Source: Bacteroidales bacterium UBA4893 (GTDB taxonomy: Bacteria > Bacteroidota > Bacteroidia > Bacteroidales > P3). From it: 19,715 nucleotides of DNA. The notes below the pieces were generated by a model. It was given only the letters and a program-made list of their open reading frames with translations, had not been told where the DNA came from and ran no database searches. This document shows positions 1 through 6,500 of this stretch, piece after piece. The stretch is from NCBI GenBank assembly GCA_002399025.1, contig DHCV01000001.1:1-19715 (forward strand), in the 5' to 3' direction. Both the position numbers and the translations under genes were made by a program. Within the stretch, counting starts at the first letter, position 1. Every line of letters begins with the position of its first letter.

Positions 1-71
1 TTAAAAAGTTTTTTATAAGGAGTTTTTAGATTTATTCGCCGATTAGGAAGAATTATTCCCTATATAAATTT

Positions 72-263
72 ACTTATATCAAGGATTAATTTTTTCTTTC
101 TCCGTCGTGCGGGATTTCTTTGCTTTGCAAAGCGACAGAGTTGATAAGTACTCCCACACGACAAAAAATTGTATATTTGCAGAAAAGAAATAATAATGAA
201 TAAATTTCGGATAACATATCCTAATAATAAAGAAGTGCAGGAGTACAAATCCCGCACGACAAA
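72..263 (+). repeat. REP/BIME-like repeat, copy A
   Basis: This 192-bp unit recurs at 1502-1693 with two differences by eye. Its left part is a hairpin: stem arms at 104-114 (GTCGTGCGGGA) and 152-162, with a loop that carries a second small hairpin (118-123 CTTTGC with 127-132 GCAAAG). The right end, 235-260, is another hairpin of the same family read in the opposite sense. Between them, 166-263 is a 98-bp core shared by all four full copies, with a TATATTTG box (172-179), an ATG (196) and 23 open codons. No transposase is encoded, so movement would need an enzyme supplied from elsewhere (inference). Confidence 0.85.
172..179 (+). promoter_or_regulatory. Bacteroidetes -7 box carried by repeat A
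   Basis: TATATTTG matches the Bacteroidetes -7 consensus TAnnTTTG and lies 16 nt before the ATG at 196. No TTG is found at the usual 19-20 nt spacing upstream, so only half of the promoter is clear. Confidence 0.5.
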
Positions 264-948
264 AGTAATATTAGTAATTTTATTAAATCTATTTTCCTTA
301 GATAGTATTGCTATTGATAATAATTTTTCATATGATAGTATGTTTTACTTTCAAAATTATTATCAAGCTCAAATAAAATTACCTTATAATTTTTTCTTGG
401 ATAAAGGAAATTATTATTGTACTGACAGCATATTATTAAGTGAAGATAAAATGCTACAAGTGCAAGATAAGCAAATTACAGGAGAGTTATTTGATGTCTT
501 GTTTGAGTTGGATATGATTAATAGATGGAATACGTTTAAGAATATAGAAACATGCAATAAAAAAGAGTTTATTGAAAAGAAGAAGCAAGAATTAGATATT
601 TTTTATTTAGGCAGATTAAAAATATCTGATAAATTCAAAAGTTATTTAATTCAAGTTTCTGTTAAGGAATTTATGGATAATCGTTTTAAGTTTGTGGATA
701 AGAATGTGTATCTACTTAATGTTTTAGATGATAATCTCATATCAGTTACACGAATAAGTTATTATTCTCTTTCTGAGGGACATTGTAATCATACTTATAC
801 AAAAAAAACAGAAAAAAATGTTTTTACAATAAAATCAGAAGAACTCAGTTCTGATATAATTTTACCAAAGGATATGCAATCAGAAAATATAGTTACAATC
901 ATGAAATTTACTTATGATAAAAAAGGCTTCTGTAAGTTTTTAGATTAA
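196..948 (+). CDS. Secreted protein of unknown function, start supplied by repeat A
   Basis: Function not recognised. The first 23 codons (MNKFRITYPNNKEV...) belong to repeat A. They are followed by a hydrophobic stretch, KVILVILLNLFSLDSIAI, which looks like a signal peptide, so the native gene probably began with Met-Lys at the point where Thr-Lys now stands (nt 259-264). The mature part is about 210 residues, Lys/Asp/Tyr-rich, with four cysteines and no membrane segment. A TTG at 169 is in frame but overlaps the promoter box, so the ATG at 196 is preferred. No other ATG precedes the signal peptide in this frame: the protein needs the repeat-derived start or the gene is broken. It could be a secreted immunity-type or surface protein of the accessory patch, but this is only inferred from context. 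Confidence 0.6.
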   Translation: MNKFRITYPNNKEVQEYKSRTTKVILVILLNLFSLDSIAIDNNFSYDSMFYFQNYYQAQIKLPYNFFLDKGNYYCTDSILLSEDKMLQVQDKQITGELFDVLFELDMINRWNTFKNIETCNKKEFIEKKKQELDIFYLGRLKISDKFKSYLIQVSVKEFMDNRFKFVDKNVYLLNVLDDNLISVTRISYYSLSEGHCNHTYTKKTEKNVFTIKSEELSSDIILPKDMQSENIVTIMKFTYDKKGFCKFLD

Positions 949-1041
949 ATAATGTTCATTTTATAATTTCCTAATAAATATCTCTTTGATTATGCATAAG
1001 TAGAATAAAATAAAAATTAAAACCTTGTTTTAGTAAATTAA

Positions 1042-1327
1042 AATTTTGATTGGAAATATGCAAAGGAACAAGCAACTCTTTATAATAATTCTAATAGTGC
1101 AAACATAGAAGATGAATTTTTAAAGATGCTTTATATGGAAGAATTTGGAATAGCAGAAGGAGATTTAGGTATAACAAAAATCACAACAAAAACAGATTTA
1201 TTTGGCTTTAATAATATTAATGGATTGTATGTAGATGAAAATGGAGGAACAATAGGAGGTTATTTTTATTCTGATGACAGAAGTATTCATATATCTCCTT
1301 ATGCTTTAAAGAATATGGCTGATTCCC
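1042..1327 (+). pseudogene. Gene fragment, possibly the tip of a polymorphic toxin
   Basis: An open frame runs from just after a stop at 1039 and reads NFDWKYAKEQATLYNN..., then includes GLYVDENGGTIGGYFY and RSIHISPYALKNMADS. It has no convincing start near its left end (first ATG at 1126) and is cut by repeat B at 1328, after which the frame encodes only repeat sequence and stops at 1381-1383. The phrase 'IHISPYALKNMA' resembles the region just before the HExxH helix in metallopeptidase-like toxin tips of Rhs-type proteins. That assignment is from memory of the family, and the HExxH itself is absent. The upstream part (949-1041) shows nothing recognisable. It is best read as a gene remnant that has lost both ends. 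Confidence 0.4.
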
Positions 1328-1497
1328 GTCGTGCGGGATTTGTACTCCCGCACTGTGTTATTATATGGATTTTCAATCCATAAGATATTCCTATTAAATA
1401 AGAAATTGTATATTTGCAGAAAAGAAATAATAATGAATAAATGTCGGATAACATATCCTAATAATAAAGAAGTGCGGGAGTACAAATCCCGCACGAC
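1328..1497 (+). repeat. REP/BIME-like repeat, copy B, with perfect 26-bp inverted ends
   Basis: The left end (1328-1353) and right end (1472-1497) are perfect inverted copies over 26 bp. Each end is itself a hairpin: GTC foot, stem GTGCGGGA, loop TTTGTAC, stem TCCCGCAC. The core contains another small hairpin (ATGGATT-TTC-AATCCAT, 1365-1381), the TATATTTG box (1409-1416) and an ATG at 1433. Here the 23-codon frame runs only to 1519, into copy C, and makes no sizeable protein. This is the cleanest copy for defining the ends of the family. It lies directly in the toxin-like fragment. Confidence 0.85.
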
Positions 1498-1501
1498 AAA
1501 A

Positions 1502-1693
1502 ACTTATATCAAGGTTTAATTTTTTCTTTCTCCGTCGTGCGGGATTTCTTTGCTTTGCAAAGCGACAGAGTTGATAAGTACTCCCACACGACAAAAAATT
1601 GTATATTTGCAGAAAAGAAATAATAATGAATAAATATCGGATAACATATCCTAATAATAAAGAAGTGCAGGAGTACAAATCCCGCACGACAAA
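1502..1693 (+). repeat. REP/BIME-like repeat, copy C
   Basis: Nearly identical to copy A over the full 192 bp (differences at the base after 'caagg' and in the fourth codon of the carried frame). Hairpin arms are at 1534-1544 and 1582-1592, the -7 box at 1602-1609 and the ATG at 1626. It starts only four bases after the end of copy B, so B and C form a composite. The shared 32 bp upstream of the hairpin suggests that A and C arose by a larger duplication, not two independent small insertions. Confidence 0.85.
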
Positions 1694-1820
1694 TAATAAC
1701 TATCCTTCGTATTCTAATTTACCTGATAACTATCATGGAGAAGATGGATTAAAAGAAATACTTGAAGGGTATCGTGATTTTTTAAAATATATTATTTCAA
1801 ATAAAAAACTCTTACACTAA
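1626..1820 (+). CDS. Short ORF begun by repeat C; probably a gene remnant
   Basis: The first 22 codons are repeat C (MNKYRITYPNNKEV...), then 42 codons follow of non-repeat sequence (NNNYPSYSNLPDNYHGEDG...) ending at a TAA at 1818-1820. The non-repeat part has no signal peptide, no family I recognise and no start of its own, so it may be the tail of a lost gene. It is kept because it is the third case in which the repeat's frame stays open into neighbouring sequence. Expression would depend on the repeat's own -7 box. Confidence 0.3.
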   Translation: MNKYRITYPNNKEVQEYKSRTTNNNYPSYSNLPDNYHGEDGLKEILEGYRDFLKYIISNKKLLH

Positions 1821-1827
1821 ATAAAAC

Positions 1828-1843
1828 ATACTCCAAACGACAA
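1828..1843 (+). repeat. Relic of the repeat end
   Basis: CATACTCCAAACGACA resembles the repeat's 'ACTCCCACACGACAAAA' hairpin end with one base missing and one changed. It lies immediately before the gene at 1854. It is short, so it could be chance, but it sits where the other genes of this patch have full copies. Confidence 0.35.
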
Positions 1844-1853
1844 AATAATTAAT

Positions 1854-2336
1854 ATGGTTATGGAACTCAAATTTACTGAAAAGCTTTTAATTTGCATATT
1901 AAAGAACTTTAATCAAATGTTTTATGATTATGATTATAAAATATCTTCTTTAGCATATAATGACAGAGATGGAGATATTATAACCTACGAAGGACATGGT
2001 AAGAGAAATAGACATTTTAAAATAGAAATATGGTATGGTTTAGGAAATTTACACATAATAATCTCTAAGCCTAAAAATATTATTGAAACACTAAAAGATT
2101 TTTTGATTTTGTTGCTAAGTGTATTGGGTATTACTTATTTTAAAAAGAAAATCAAACCAAATTCTATAGGAATTAAGTCATTTGACTTAAAAGAAGCAAA
2201 GCTATTATTAAATATTGAAGATAAAACTTCTATTTTGAATGAATTGACTTACGAAGATATTATACTTGAAGATAAAAACTTTATAGAGCAATACTTATCC
2301 CCAATAATTAAAGGAGAAAACTGGATAGATTATTAA
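1854..2336 (+). CDS. Immunity-like protein, paralogue of the next gene
   Basis: A 160-aa, probably cytoplasmic protein with no signal peptide (ATG at 1854; an in-frame ATG at 1860 is an equal candidate). Its N-terminus (LKFTEKLLICILKNFNQMFYDYDYKI) and C-terminus (FIEQYLSPIIKGENWIDY) match the layout of the downstream protein, whose tail reads FIQKHLMPVIKGEMWIDE. The central residues 80-95 are hydrophobic (LKDFLILLLSVLGITYF) and could be a buried helix or a membrane segment. Small tandem paralogues without signal peptides next to a toxin-like fragment are typical of immunity genes. I infer that role from context and do not recognise a named family. Confidence 0.5.
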   Translation: MVMELKFTEKLLICILKNFNQMFYDYDYKISSLAYNDRDGDIITYEGHGKRNRHFKIEIWYGLGNLHIIISKPKNIIETLKDFLILLLSVLGITYFKKKIKPNSIGIKSFDLKEAKLLLNIEDKTSILNELTYEDIILEDKNFIEQYLSPIIKGENWIDY

Positions 2337-2355
2337 TAGAATAATGTTATAAGAT

Positions 2356-2772
2356 ATGATTAATTTGGAAGAGGTTGAGGGATTATATCCTCAAGAAAAA
2401 GATTTGATAGGTATAATTAGGAACTTTGATTTTTTAAGAGTTAATTATGGTTATAGTTTAAATGAAATATGTTATGGAGGCAGAGAAAAGCCTTCATTAG
2501 TCTATAAGAATTATGTAAACAAAATAAGAGTTCATATTATTGGGAGTAAGTCAAGTTATTCTGTACAAATACAGCGTAGCAAAATAATAGCATTCAAAAC
2601 AAAAGATTGGGTATTTGATATAAGTGATTACTATAAATATTTTGATTGCGGATTAATAAAGGGTAGAAATTATACTTTAAAAACGCAAGCTGATTTTATT
2701 CAAAAACATTTAATGCCAGTAATAAAAGGAGAAATGTGGATTGATGAATTAATAAAGAAGAAAAACAAATAA
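2356..2772 (+). CDS. Immunity-like protein, paralogue of the previous gene
   Basis: A 138-aa protein whose ATG is 19 bp after the preceding gene, so the two are probably co-transcribed. It shares the overall plan of its neighbour: an N-terminal helix (KDLIGIIRNFDFLRVNYGYSL), a β-rich middle and the tail motif FIQKHLMPVIKGEMWID. It lacks the hydrophobic central stretch of the neighbour. No signal peptide or catalytic motif is visible. The pair looks like a duplicated and diverged immunity gene, kept without a full-length toxin in the window. Function is inferred only from arrangement. Confidence 0.5.
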   Translation: MINLEEVEGLYPQEKDLIGIIRNFDFLRVNYGYSLNEICYGGREKPSLVYKNYVNKIRVHIIGSKSSYSVQIQRSKIIAFKTKDWVFDISDYYKYFDCGLIKGRNYTLKTQADFIQKHLMPVIKGEMWIDELIKKKNK

Positions 2773-2783
2773 ACAAATTATAT

Positions 2784-2811
2784 TTCGTGCAGTATATAAA
2801 CTATCTTGTAC
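2784..2811 (+). repeat. Degenerate left end of the REP-like repeat
   Basis: Aligned with the 28-bp left end of copy D (3641-3668), 20 of 28 bases match by hand count, including TCGTGC, ATAT and AACTATC in register. It lies in the 71-bp gap before the gene at 2844. No core or right end follows, so this looks like an old, decayed or solo end. Confidence 0.45.
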
Positions 2812-2843
2812 TACTTTACTATTACTTTTAAATATAAAATAGA

Positions 2844-3530
2844 ATGTCAAGAATATTTAGAAAAGAATTAGAAAGAGAAATAACAACACGTTGTAAGGAT
2901 ATTGGATTCAAGAAGAAAAAGTATAATTTCTATAAGCCTATTAATGAAAGTATATATGCAACACTTGGTTTTGGAATGGCAACATTAGTAGACAAAGGAC
3001 ATATTTACGTTAATGTTACTGTAGGCTTATTTTTTAAGGAAGTTGAAGATGTATATATACAAATAACAGGATATAATAGCTTTGAAATAATGCAACCAAC
3101 CATTGGAAGGCAATTAGGTTATTTAATGCCTGAAAAAACATTTAAAGAATGGGATTTTGTTGAAAATACAGATAATACTTTTTTGTTTGAAGACTTATTT
3201 ATAAATATTAAGACTTATGGCTTCCCATATCAACAAATGATGAGCAACTTTGATAGATTATTAGAGGCTTTTGAAAAAAGAGAAAGAGGAATATTAAATA
3301 TTGGAAGAGATAGATATTTGCCTATTTTATATTATTTAAAAGGAGACAAAGAACGAGGACTAAAAGCTGTTGAAGAAGCGATTGAAAGGCAAAAACAACC
3401 TATGAGTGAAGAAGAAGCTAAGGTGTTAAAATCATTTTCAGATAAAGGTCATATTGTTATTAGTAGTGGAGAAGGAAAGGTTAGCCCTGAATATTTGAAA
3501 TTTGTTGAAAAATATAAATTACTTGAATAG
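2844..3530 (+). CDS. Unrecognised 228-aa protein, possibly DUF4304-like
   Basis: The N-terminal region has the pattern 'LEREITTRCKDIGFKKKKYNFYKPINESIYATLGFGMA', similar in layout to DUF4304-type proteins, in which a helix is followed by GF-K/R-K and a β-sheet core. I cannot confirm membership. The C-terminal third (about 150-228) is helical and charged (GDKERGLKAVEEAIERQKQPMSEEEAKVLKSF) and could be a TPR-like pair. No signal peptide. It lies in the same accessory patch as the immunity-like pair, so an immunity role is possible but unproven. ATG start, with 71 bp of intergenic DNA upstream. Confidence 0.5.
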   Translation: MSRIFRKELEREITTRCKDIGFKKKKYNFYKPINESIYATLGFGMATLVDKGHIYVNVTVGLFFKEVEDVYIQITGYNSFEIMQPTIGRQLGYLMPEKTFKEWDFVENTDNTFLFEDLFINIKTYGFPYQQMMSNFDRLLEAFEKRERGILNIGRDRYLPILYYLKGDKERGLKAVEEAIERQKQPMSEEEAKVLKSFSDKGHIVISSGEGKVSPEYLKFVEKYKLLE

Positions 3531-3640
3531 TTTATACCATAATGCTAAGAATGAATAATCAATCTATCATAAATGGACTAATCCCAGGGGATTTGCCATC
3601 ACAATCAGTAGGTGAAAATATTCAGAAATGTGTATATTTG

Positions 3641-3841
3641 GTCGTGCGAGATATTAACTATCCCGCACTTCTTTATTGTAAGGATTTCTTGCTTAATGCA
3701 AGCGGTAACCCGATAAGCAATCCATAAGATATTCCTATTAAATAAGAAATTGTATATTTGCAGAAAAGAAATAATAATGAATAAATGTCGGATAACATAT
3801 CCTAATAATAAAGAAGTGCGGGAGTACAAATCCCGCACGAC
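3641..3841 (+). repeat. REP/BIME-like repeat, copy D
   Basis: The left end (3641-3668) is a hairpin with foot GTC, stem GTGCG-A-GATA, loop TTAAC, and TATC-C-CGCAC on the other side. The right end (3816-3841) is identical to that of copy B. The inner part contains CTTGC/GCAAG and an outer GGATT/AATCC pairing, then the shared 98-bp core (3747-3844) with TATATTTG at 3753-3760 and an ATG at 3777. The left half differs from A/C while the core is conserved, which suggests that the core is the selected or most recently spread part. Confidence 0.85.
3753..3760 (+). promoter_or_regulatory. Bacteroidetes -7 box carried by repeat D
   Basis: TATATTTG, matching TAnnTTTG, 16 nt upstream of the ATG at 3777. 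As in copy A, there is no well-spaced TTG upstream. Confidence 0.5.
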
Positions 3842-4298
3842 AAAAAAGTTAATTTTTATTTGTTGTATATTTTTATTTTCAGGATGCATTTTTACTTATG
3901 ATCCTGCCATTGGGGAGTTAACTATTAGAAATAATTCTGATGAGGCTGTTTATGTTTACCAAAAATGTGGGAAAGTAAATGTTTTGCCTTCGGAACCAAA
4001 ATTGGAATTATTCCAATTATTTTCTTTAGATACCAAAGATTCTAGCAGAGATATGTTAACTTCACCAGAATATAGAATAAATGCTTACGCATATGGTGCA
4101 ATAGATATTGGAGGAACTAAAAAGAAACCACAACTTGATTGTGAAGAAAAAGTTGTAACGCTTTTCTTTATTAGTGAACAAACAATGCGTAATTATAGTT
4201 GGGAAGAAATATCCTCAAAGCAAATGTTTATTAAGAAAATAATATTAACAGATGAAGAATTAAAAAATAATGATTGGGAATATGTATATACTCCTTGA
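3777..4298 (+). CDS. Putative lipoprotein of unknown function, start supplied by repeat D
   Basis: Codons 1-22 come from repeat D (MNKCRITYPNNKEV...). They are followed by KKLIFICCIFLFSGC, a classic lipoprotein signal with lipobox FSGC, so the native protein probably started at Met-Lys-Lys where Thr-Lys-Lys now stands. The mature domain (GELTIRNNSDEAVYVYQKCG..., PEYRINAYAYGAIDIGG, WEEISSKQMFIKKIILT) resembles hypothetical lipoproteins common in Bacteroidales. No catalytic motif is seen. A TTG at 3750 is in frame but upstream of the -7 box. The hydrophilic 22-residue extension makes an unusually long n-region in front of the signal core; its lysines and arginines at the junction could still serve export. 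Confidence 0.6.
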   Translation: MNKCRITYPNNKEVREYKSRTTKKLIFICCIFLFSGCIFTYDPAIGELTIRNNSDEAVYVYQKCGKVNVLPSEPKLELFQLFSLDTKDSSRDMLTSPEYRINAYAYGAIDIGGTKKKPQLDCEEKVVTLFFISEQTMRNYSWEEISSKQMFIKKIILTDEELKNNDWEYVYTP

Positions 4299-4338
4299 TA
4301 TTATTTCTGTAAAATTTAGGTTGTTGTATATAACTTTG

Positions 4339-4377
4339 GTCGTGAGTGGTATTAACTATCCCGCACTTCTTTATTAT
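4339..4377 (+). repeat. Solo left end of the REP-like repeat, copy E
   Basis: Starting at GTCGTGAG, this matches the left end of copy D, including ATTAACTATCCCGCACTTC and TTTATT, but nothing of the core or right end follows. The 5' stem arm is degraded (GTGAGTGGTA against GTGCGGGATA). It closes the accessory patch on the right, just before the promoter of the GldN-like operon. Confidence 0.65.
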
Positions 4378-4436
4378 ATTATAAGTATTTATAATCCGCA
4401 AGGTAGAAGAATGTTGTAAGAATAAGGCTTTAAATA

Positions 4437-4467
4437 TTGATGAGTAAAAAAGAAATCGTTAATTTTG
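4437..4467 (+). promoter_or_regulatory. Promoter of the GldN-like operon
   Basis: TTG (4437-4439), 20 nt, then TAATTTTG (4460-4467): a good match to the Bacteroidetes TTG-N19/20-TAnnTTTG promoter. It lies about 52 bp upstream of the ATG at 4520. A 12-codon ORF starting at ATG 4492 overlaps that start. Confidence 0.65.
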
Positions 4468-4519
4468 CGGAAAATAAATAGAAGATAGTTTATGAATAAA
4501 TTGATACAAAGGTTGGAAA

Positions 4520-5542
4520 ATGAAAGATAAAAGTCTCTTAAGGATAGGGGTTATAATGATTTCTATCCTGATTTCTTTTAATTCTTTTTCGCAGGATAAG
4601 ATTCTTTCAAAGAAGATTGTTTATGAGGTTAAGATTATGAACTCTCGTATTGAACAGTCTGTGAAAAAGGATTCCATTGTTTATGATTATCTGGTTGATA
4701 AGAGATTTTGGTGGCAAACTATTGATACAATAATTTCTCAAGTTAAGTCAAAGAAACTTTATTTTAAGACTTTTGAGAGAGAAAACTTAGTTTTTGATTC
4801 CATTAAGAAGGATTTGCAAAAGAAATACTTAGCCTGCTTTAGAGATACTTTAACCGATAAGAAACTTCAAAAGCTTTTGGAGGAAGAAATCAGGGCAATT
4901 AAGTTTGAAGAAGAATGGACTTATAATCCTCAAACAATGTTAATCAATAAGAAAGTTATTGGCTATAATCCAATAATCACAAGAGATTCTGTTTATCTTC
5001 AAGATGAAGACCTTGTTCCCAGGGAATTTTTCCGTTTTGAGCTTGGTTGGATATATCCAAGTCTTAAGCCAGAGCTGAAAGACACTCTTTGTGTTGTGAG
5101 AAACATTCATTTCACAATACCAATTTACAATAAGACTCCATATCACTGGTGGGATTCTCATATTGAACCAGAGTATTCACTTCCTTATTTTGAATCTTAT
5201 ATGCAAAAGGCAGAGCAGGGACAGATTAAGGTTTATGCTCAGCCCAATTCAACTGAAAGCTACACAAGAGCTGAGATTATCAAACGCAAGCAGTTTGAGA
5301 TGATGACTACAATAGATACTCAGGATATTTATGGAAATGATGTTCCAAAGGATACTGTTATAAAAGGTAACTATAATACTGATAATTTGGACTATTTACG
5401 CTTTGGTGATGAATGGTATTTTGATATTCCATCTTCACAATTTGTTAAAAACGTAAATTATCTTTCTCCAATGATTCAAATTATTGGAATGGATGGAGGA
5501 CTTAGGGGTTTAATGCCAATTTATTATTTGAGGAGGAGGTAA
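4520..5542 (+). CDS. GldN-like secreted protein (first of two)
   Basis: A 340-aa protein with a signal peptide (residues 1 to about 24, ending ...SFNSFSQ). It shows the GldN/PorN pattern: a tryptophan-marked β segment, FEEEWTYN (about 128), then K-V-x-x-x-x-P and ELGWIYP (about 173). A second, similar segment, LRFGDEWYFD...FVKNVNYLSPMIQI, occurs at about 292-320, so the protein seems to hold two GldN-like halves. GldN/PorN is a periplasmic component linked to the ring and motor of the type IX secretion system. The neighbouring genes are another such protein and a methyltransferase, not gldK-L-M, so this pair is probably a divergent stand-alone paralogue. Family assignment is by motif layout only. 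The gap to the next gene is 1 bp. Confidence 0.5.
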   Translation: MKDKSLLRIGVIMISILISFNSFSQDKILSKKIVYEVKIMNSRIEQSVKKDSIVYDYLVDKRFWWQTIDTIISQVKSKKLYFKTFERENLVFDSIKKDLQKKYLACFRDTLTDKKLQKLLEEEIRAIKFEEEWTYNPQTMLINKKVIGYNPIITRDSVYLQDEDLVPREFFRFELGWIYPSLKPELKDTLCVVRNIHFTIPIYNKTPYHWWDSHIEPEYSLPYFESYMQKAEQGQIKVYAQPNSTESYTRAEIIKRKQFEMMTTIDTQDIYGNDVPKDTVIKGNYNTDNLDYLRFGDEWYFDIPSSQFVKNVNYLSPMIQIIGMDGGLRGLMPIYYLRRR

Positions 5543-5543
5543 G

Positions 5544-6500
5544 ATGAAAAGATTTGTAATAATTATTTTTGCTTTAACAATCTCATTTATTGGTTTTGCT
5601 CAACAACCTACGCATTCCATAGAATACGAATATCATAATGTTGGAGTTTTTAATCCAGAGTGGGAGATATACCACAGTTTAAATCCAAAGAAATTTGAAC
5701 ATATTACAGGATATTACAGAGAAGAACTTGCAAAGATTATTTTCAATGCAGTTAGTTCAAAGCAAGTAAAGATATATGACCAGAGGAAAAGGGAAATATC
5801 TATTGATACTGTTTTGAATCGTATTATTGAGTTTGAGAAAAGAGAATTTGGACATACTTTAAAGAAAGATTCTGTTTTCAAATTTATTTATCCATATATA
5901 TCTGCCTATTCTTTTGAGGAATTTGTAAAATATGACTTCAAAACTCTTTCATTGGAGAAGACCATAAAGGCTTATTGCCCAACACTGGTACGTTATAAAA
6001 GTTTTACTGATACAAAGGTAGATACAGTTAGACTTGAGTTATTCTGGATTTTCCCTCAAGATGAGGTAGAGGAGGAATATAGTAAGAAAAATAAAGAAAT
6101 AAAAGACGATTATTTTAATATTCCTGATACTGTTATTTCACTTCAACCACTAAAATATCCAGTTCAAAACCCCTATACAACATCTCTTTTCTATAAAGCA
6201 AAAAATAAGGATGCAAGCATAGTAAGGGCTGATGGTTCAAAGTTTAATGCTCCAAAGGAAGTTGATGATTTGTTTATTTTGAAATCAACTGTTTATATTG
6301 AAAATGAAGAAACAGGTGTTGAAGAAAAGAAAGAAGTAACATCAGATATTATTCCAGAGGATATAACACATATTCGTTTGGGAGAATTATGGTCAATTAA
6401 TAGGAATAATCTTCAAATTAAAAAGCAGGTTAAGTATATTATACCGCTTTATGTTTATGATGATAAAGGATTTAGGCAACTTGGAATTAGAATAAGATGA
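5544..6500 (+). CDS. GldN-like secreted protein (second of two)
   Basis: A 318-aa protein with a signal peptide (MKRFVIIIFALTISFIGFAQ, cleaved near residue 20). It has LELFWIFPQDE (about 164), closely matching the 'ELFWIFFPDAR' segment of GldN, and two copies of the β-Lys-x-x-x-x-x-P pattern: FVKYDFKTLSLEKTIKAYCP (about 125) and IRLGELWSINRNNLQIKKQ (about 276), the latter continuing VKYIIP. It is therefore a paralogue of the preceding protein with the same internal duplication. The ATG lies 1 bp after the preceding stop, and its own stop overlaps the next start (ATGA). A role in the cell envelope or type IX secretion is inferred from the family. It is not adjacent to other gld/por genes here. 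Confidence 0.5.
   Translation: MKRFVIIIFALTISFIGFAQQPTHSIEYEYHNVGVFNPEWEIYHSLNPKKFEHITGYYREELAKIIFNAVSSKQVKIYDQRKREISIDTVLNRIIEFEKREFGHTLKKDSVFKFIYPYISAYSFEEFVKYDFKTLSLEKTIKAYCPTLVRYKSFTDTKVDTVRLELFWIFPQDEVEEEYSKKNKEIKDDYFNIPDTVISLQPLKYPVQNPYTTSLFYKAKNKDASIVRADGSKFNAPKEVDDLFILKSTVYIENEETGVEEKKEVTSDIIPEDITHIRLGELWSINRNNLQIKKQVKYIIPLYVYDDKGFRQLGIRIR

Noticed and set aside
60..257. Minus-strand ORF reading MRDLYS...; similar ones at 1306-1494, 1394-1687 and 3605-3889
   Set aside because: These are translations of the repeat on the opposite strand. They exist because the inverted ends happen to be open both ways, and no start signal or promoter supports them.
72..1693. Composite transposon flanked by copies A and C
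   Set aside because: No transposase lies between or beside them, and the copies lack target-site duplications that I can see.
3542..3727. 61-aa ORF just before repeat D
   Set aside because: Its second half is repeat D itself and its first half has no recognised feature. It may be part of a remnant but there is no support for a gene.
72..4377. CRISPR array
   Set aside because: The repeats are 100-200 bp, irregularly spaced and separated by genes; there are no short uniform spacers and no cas genes.
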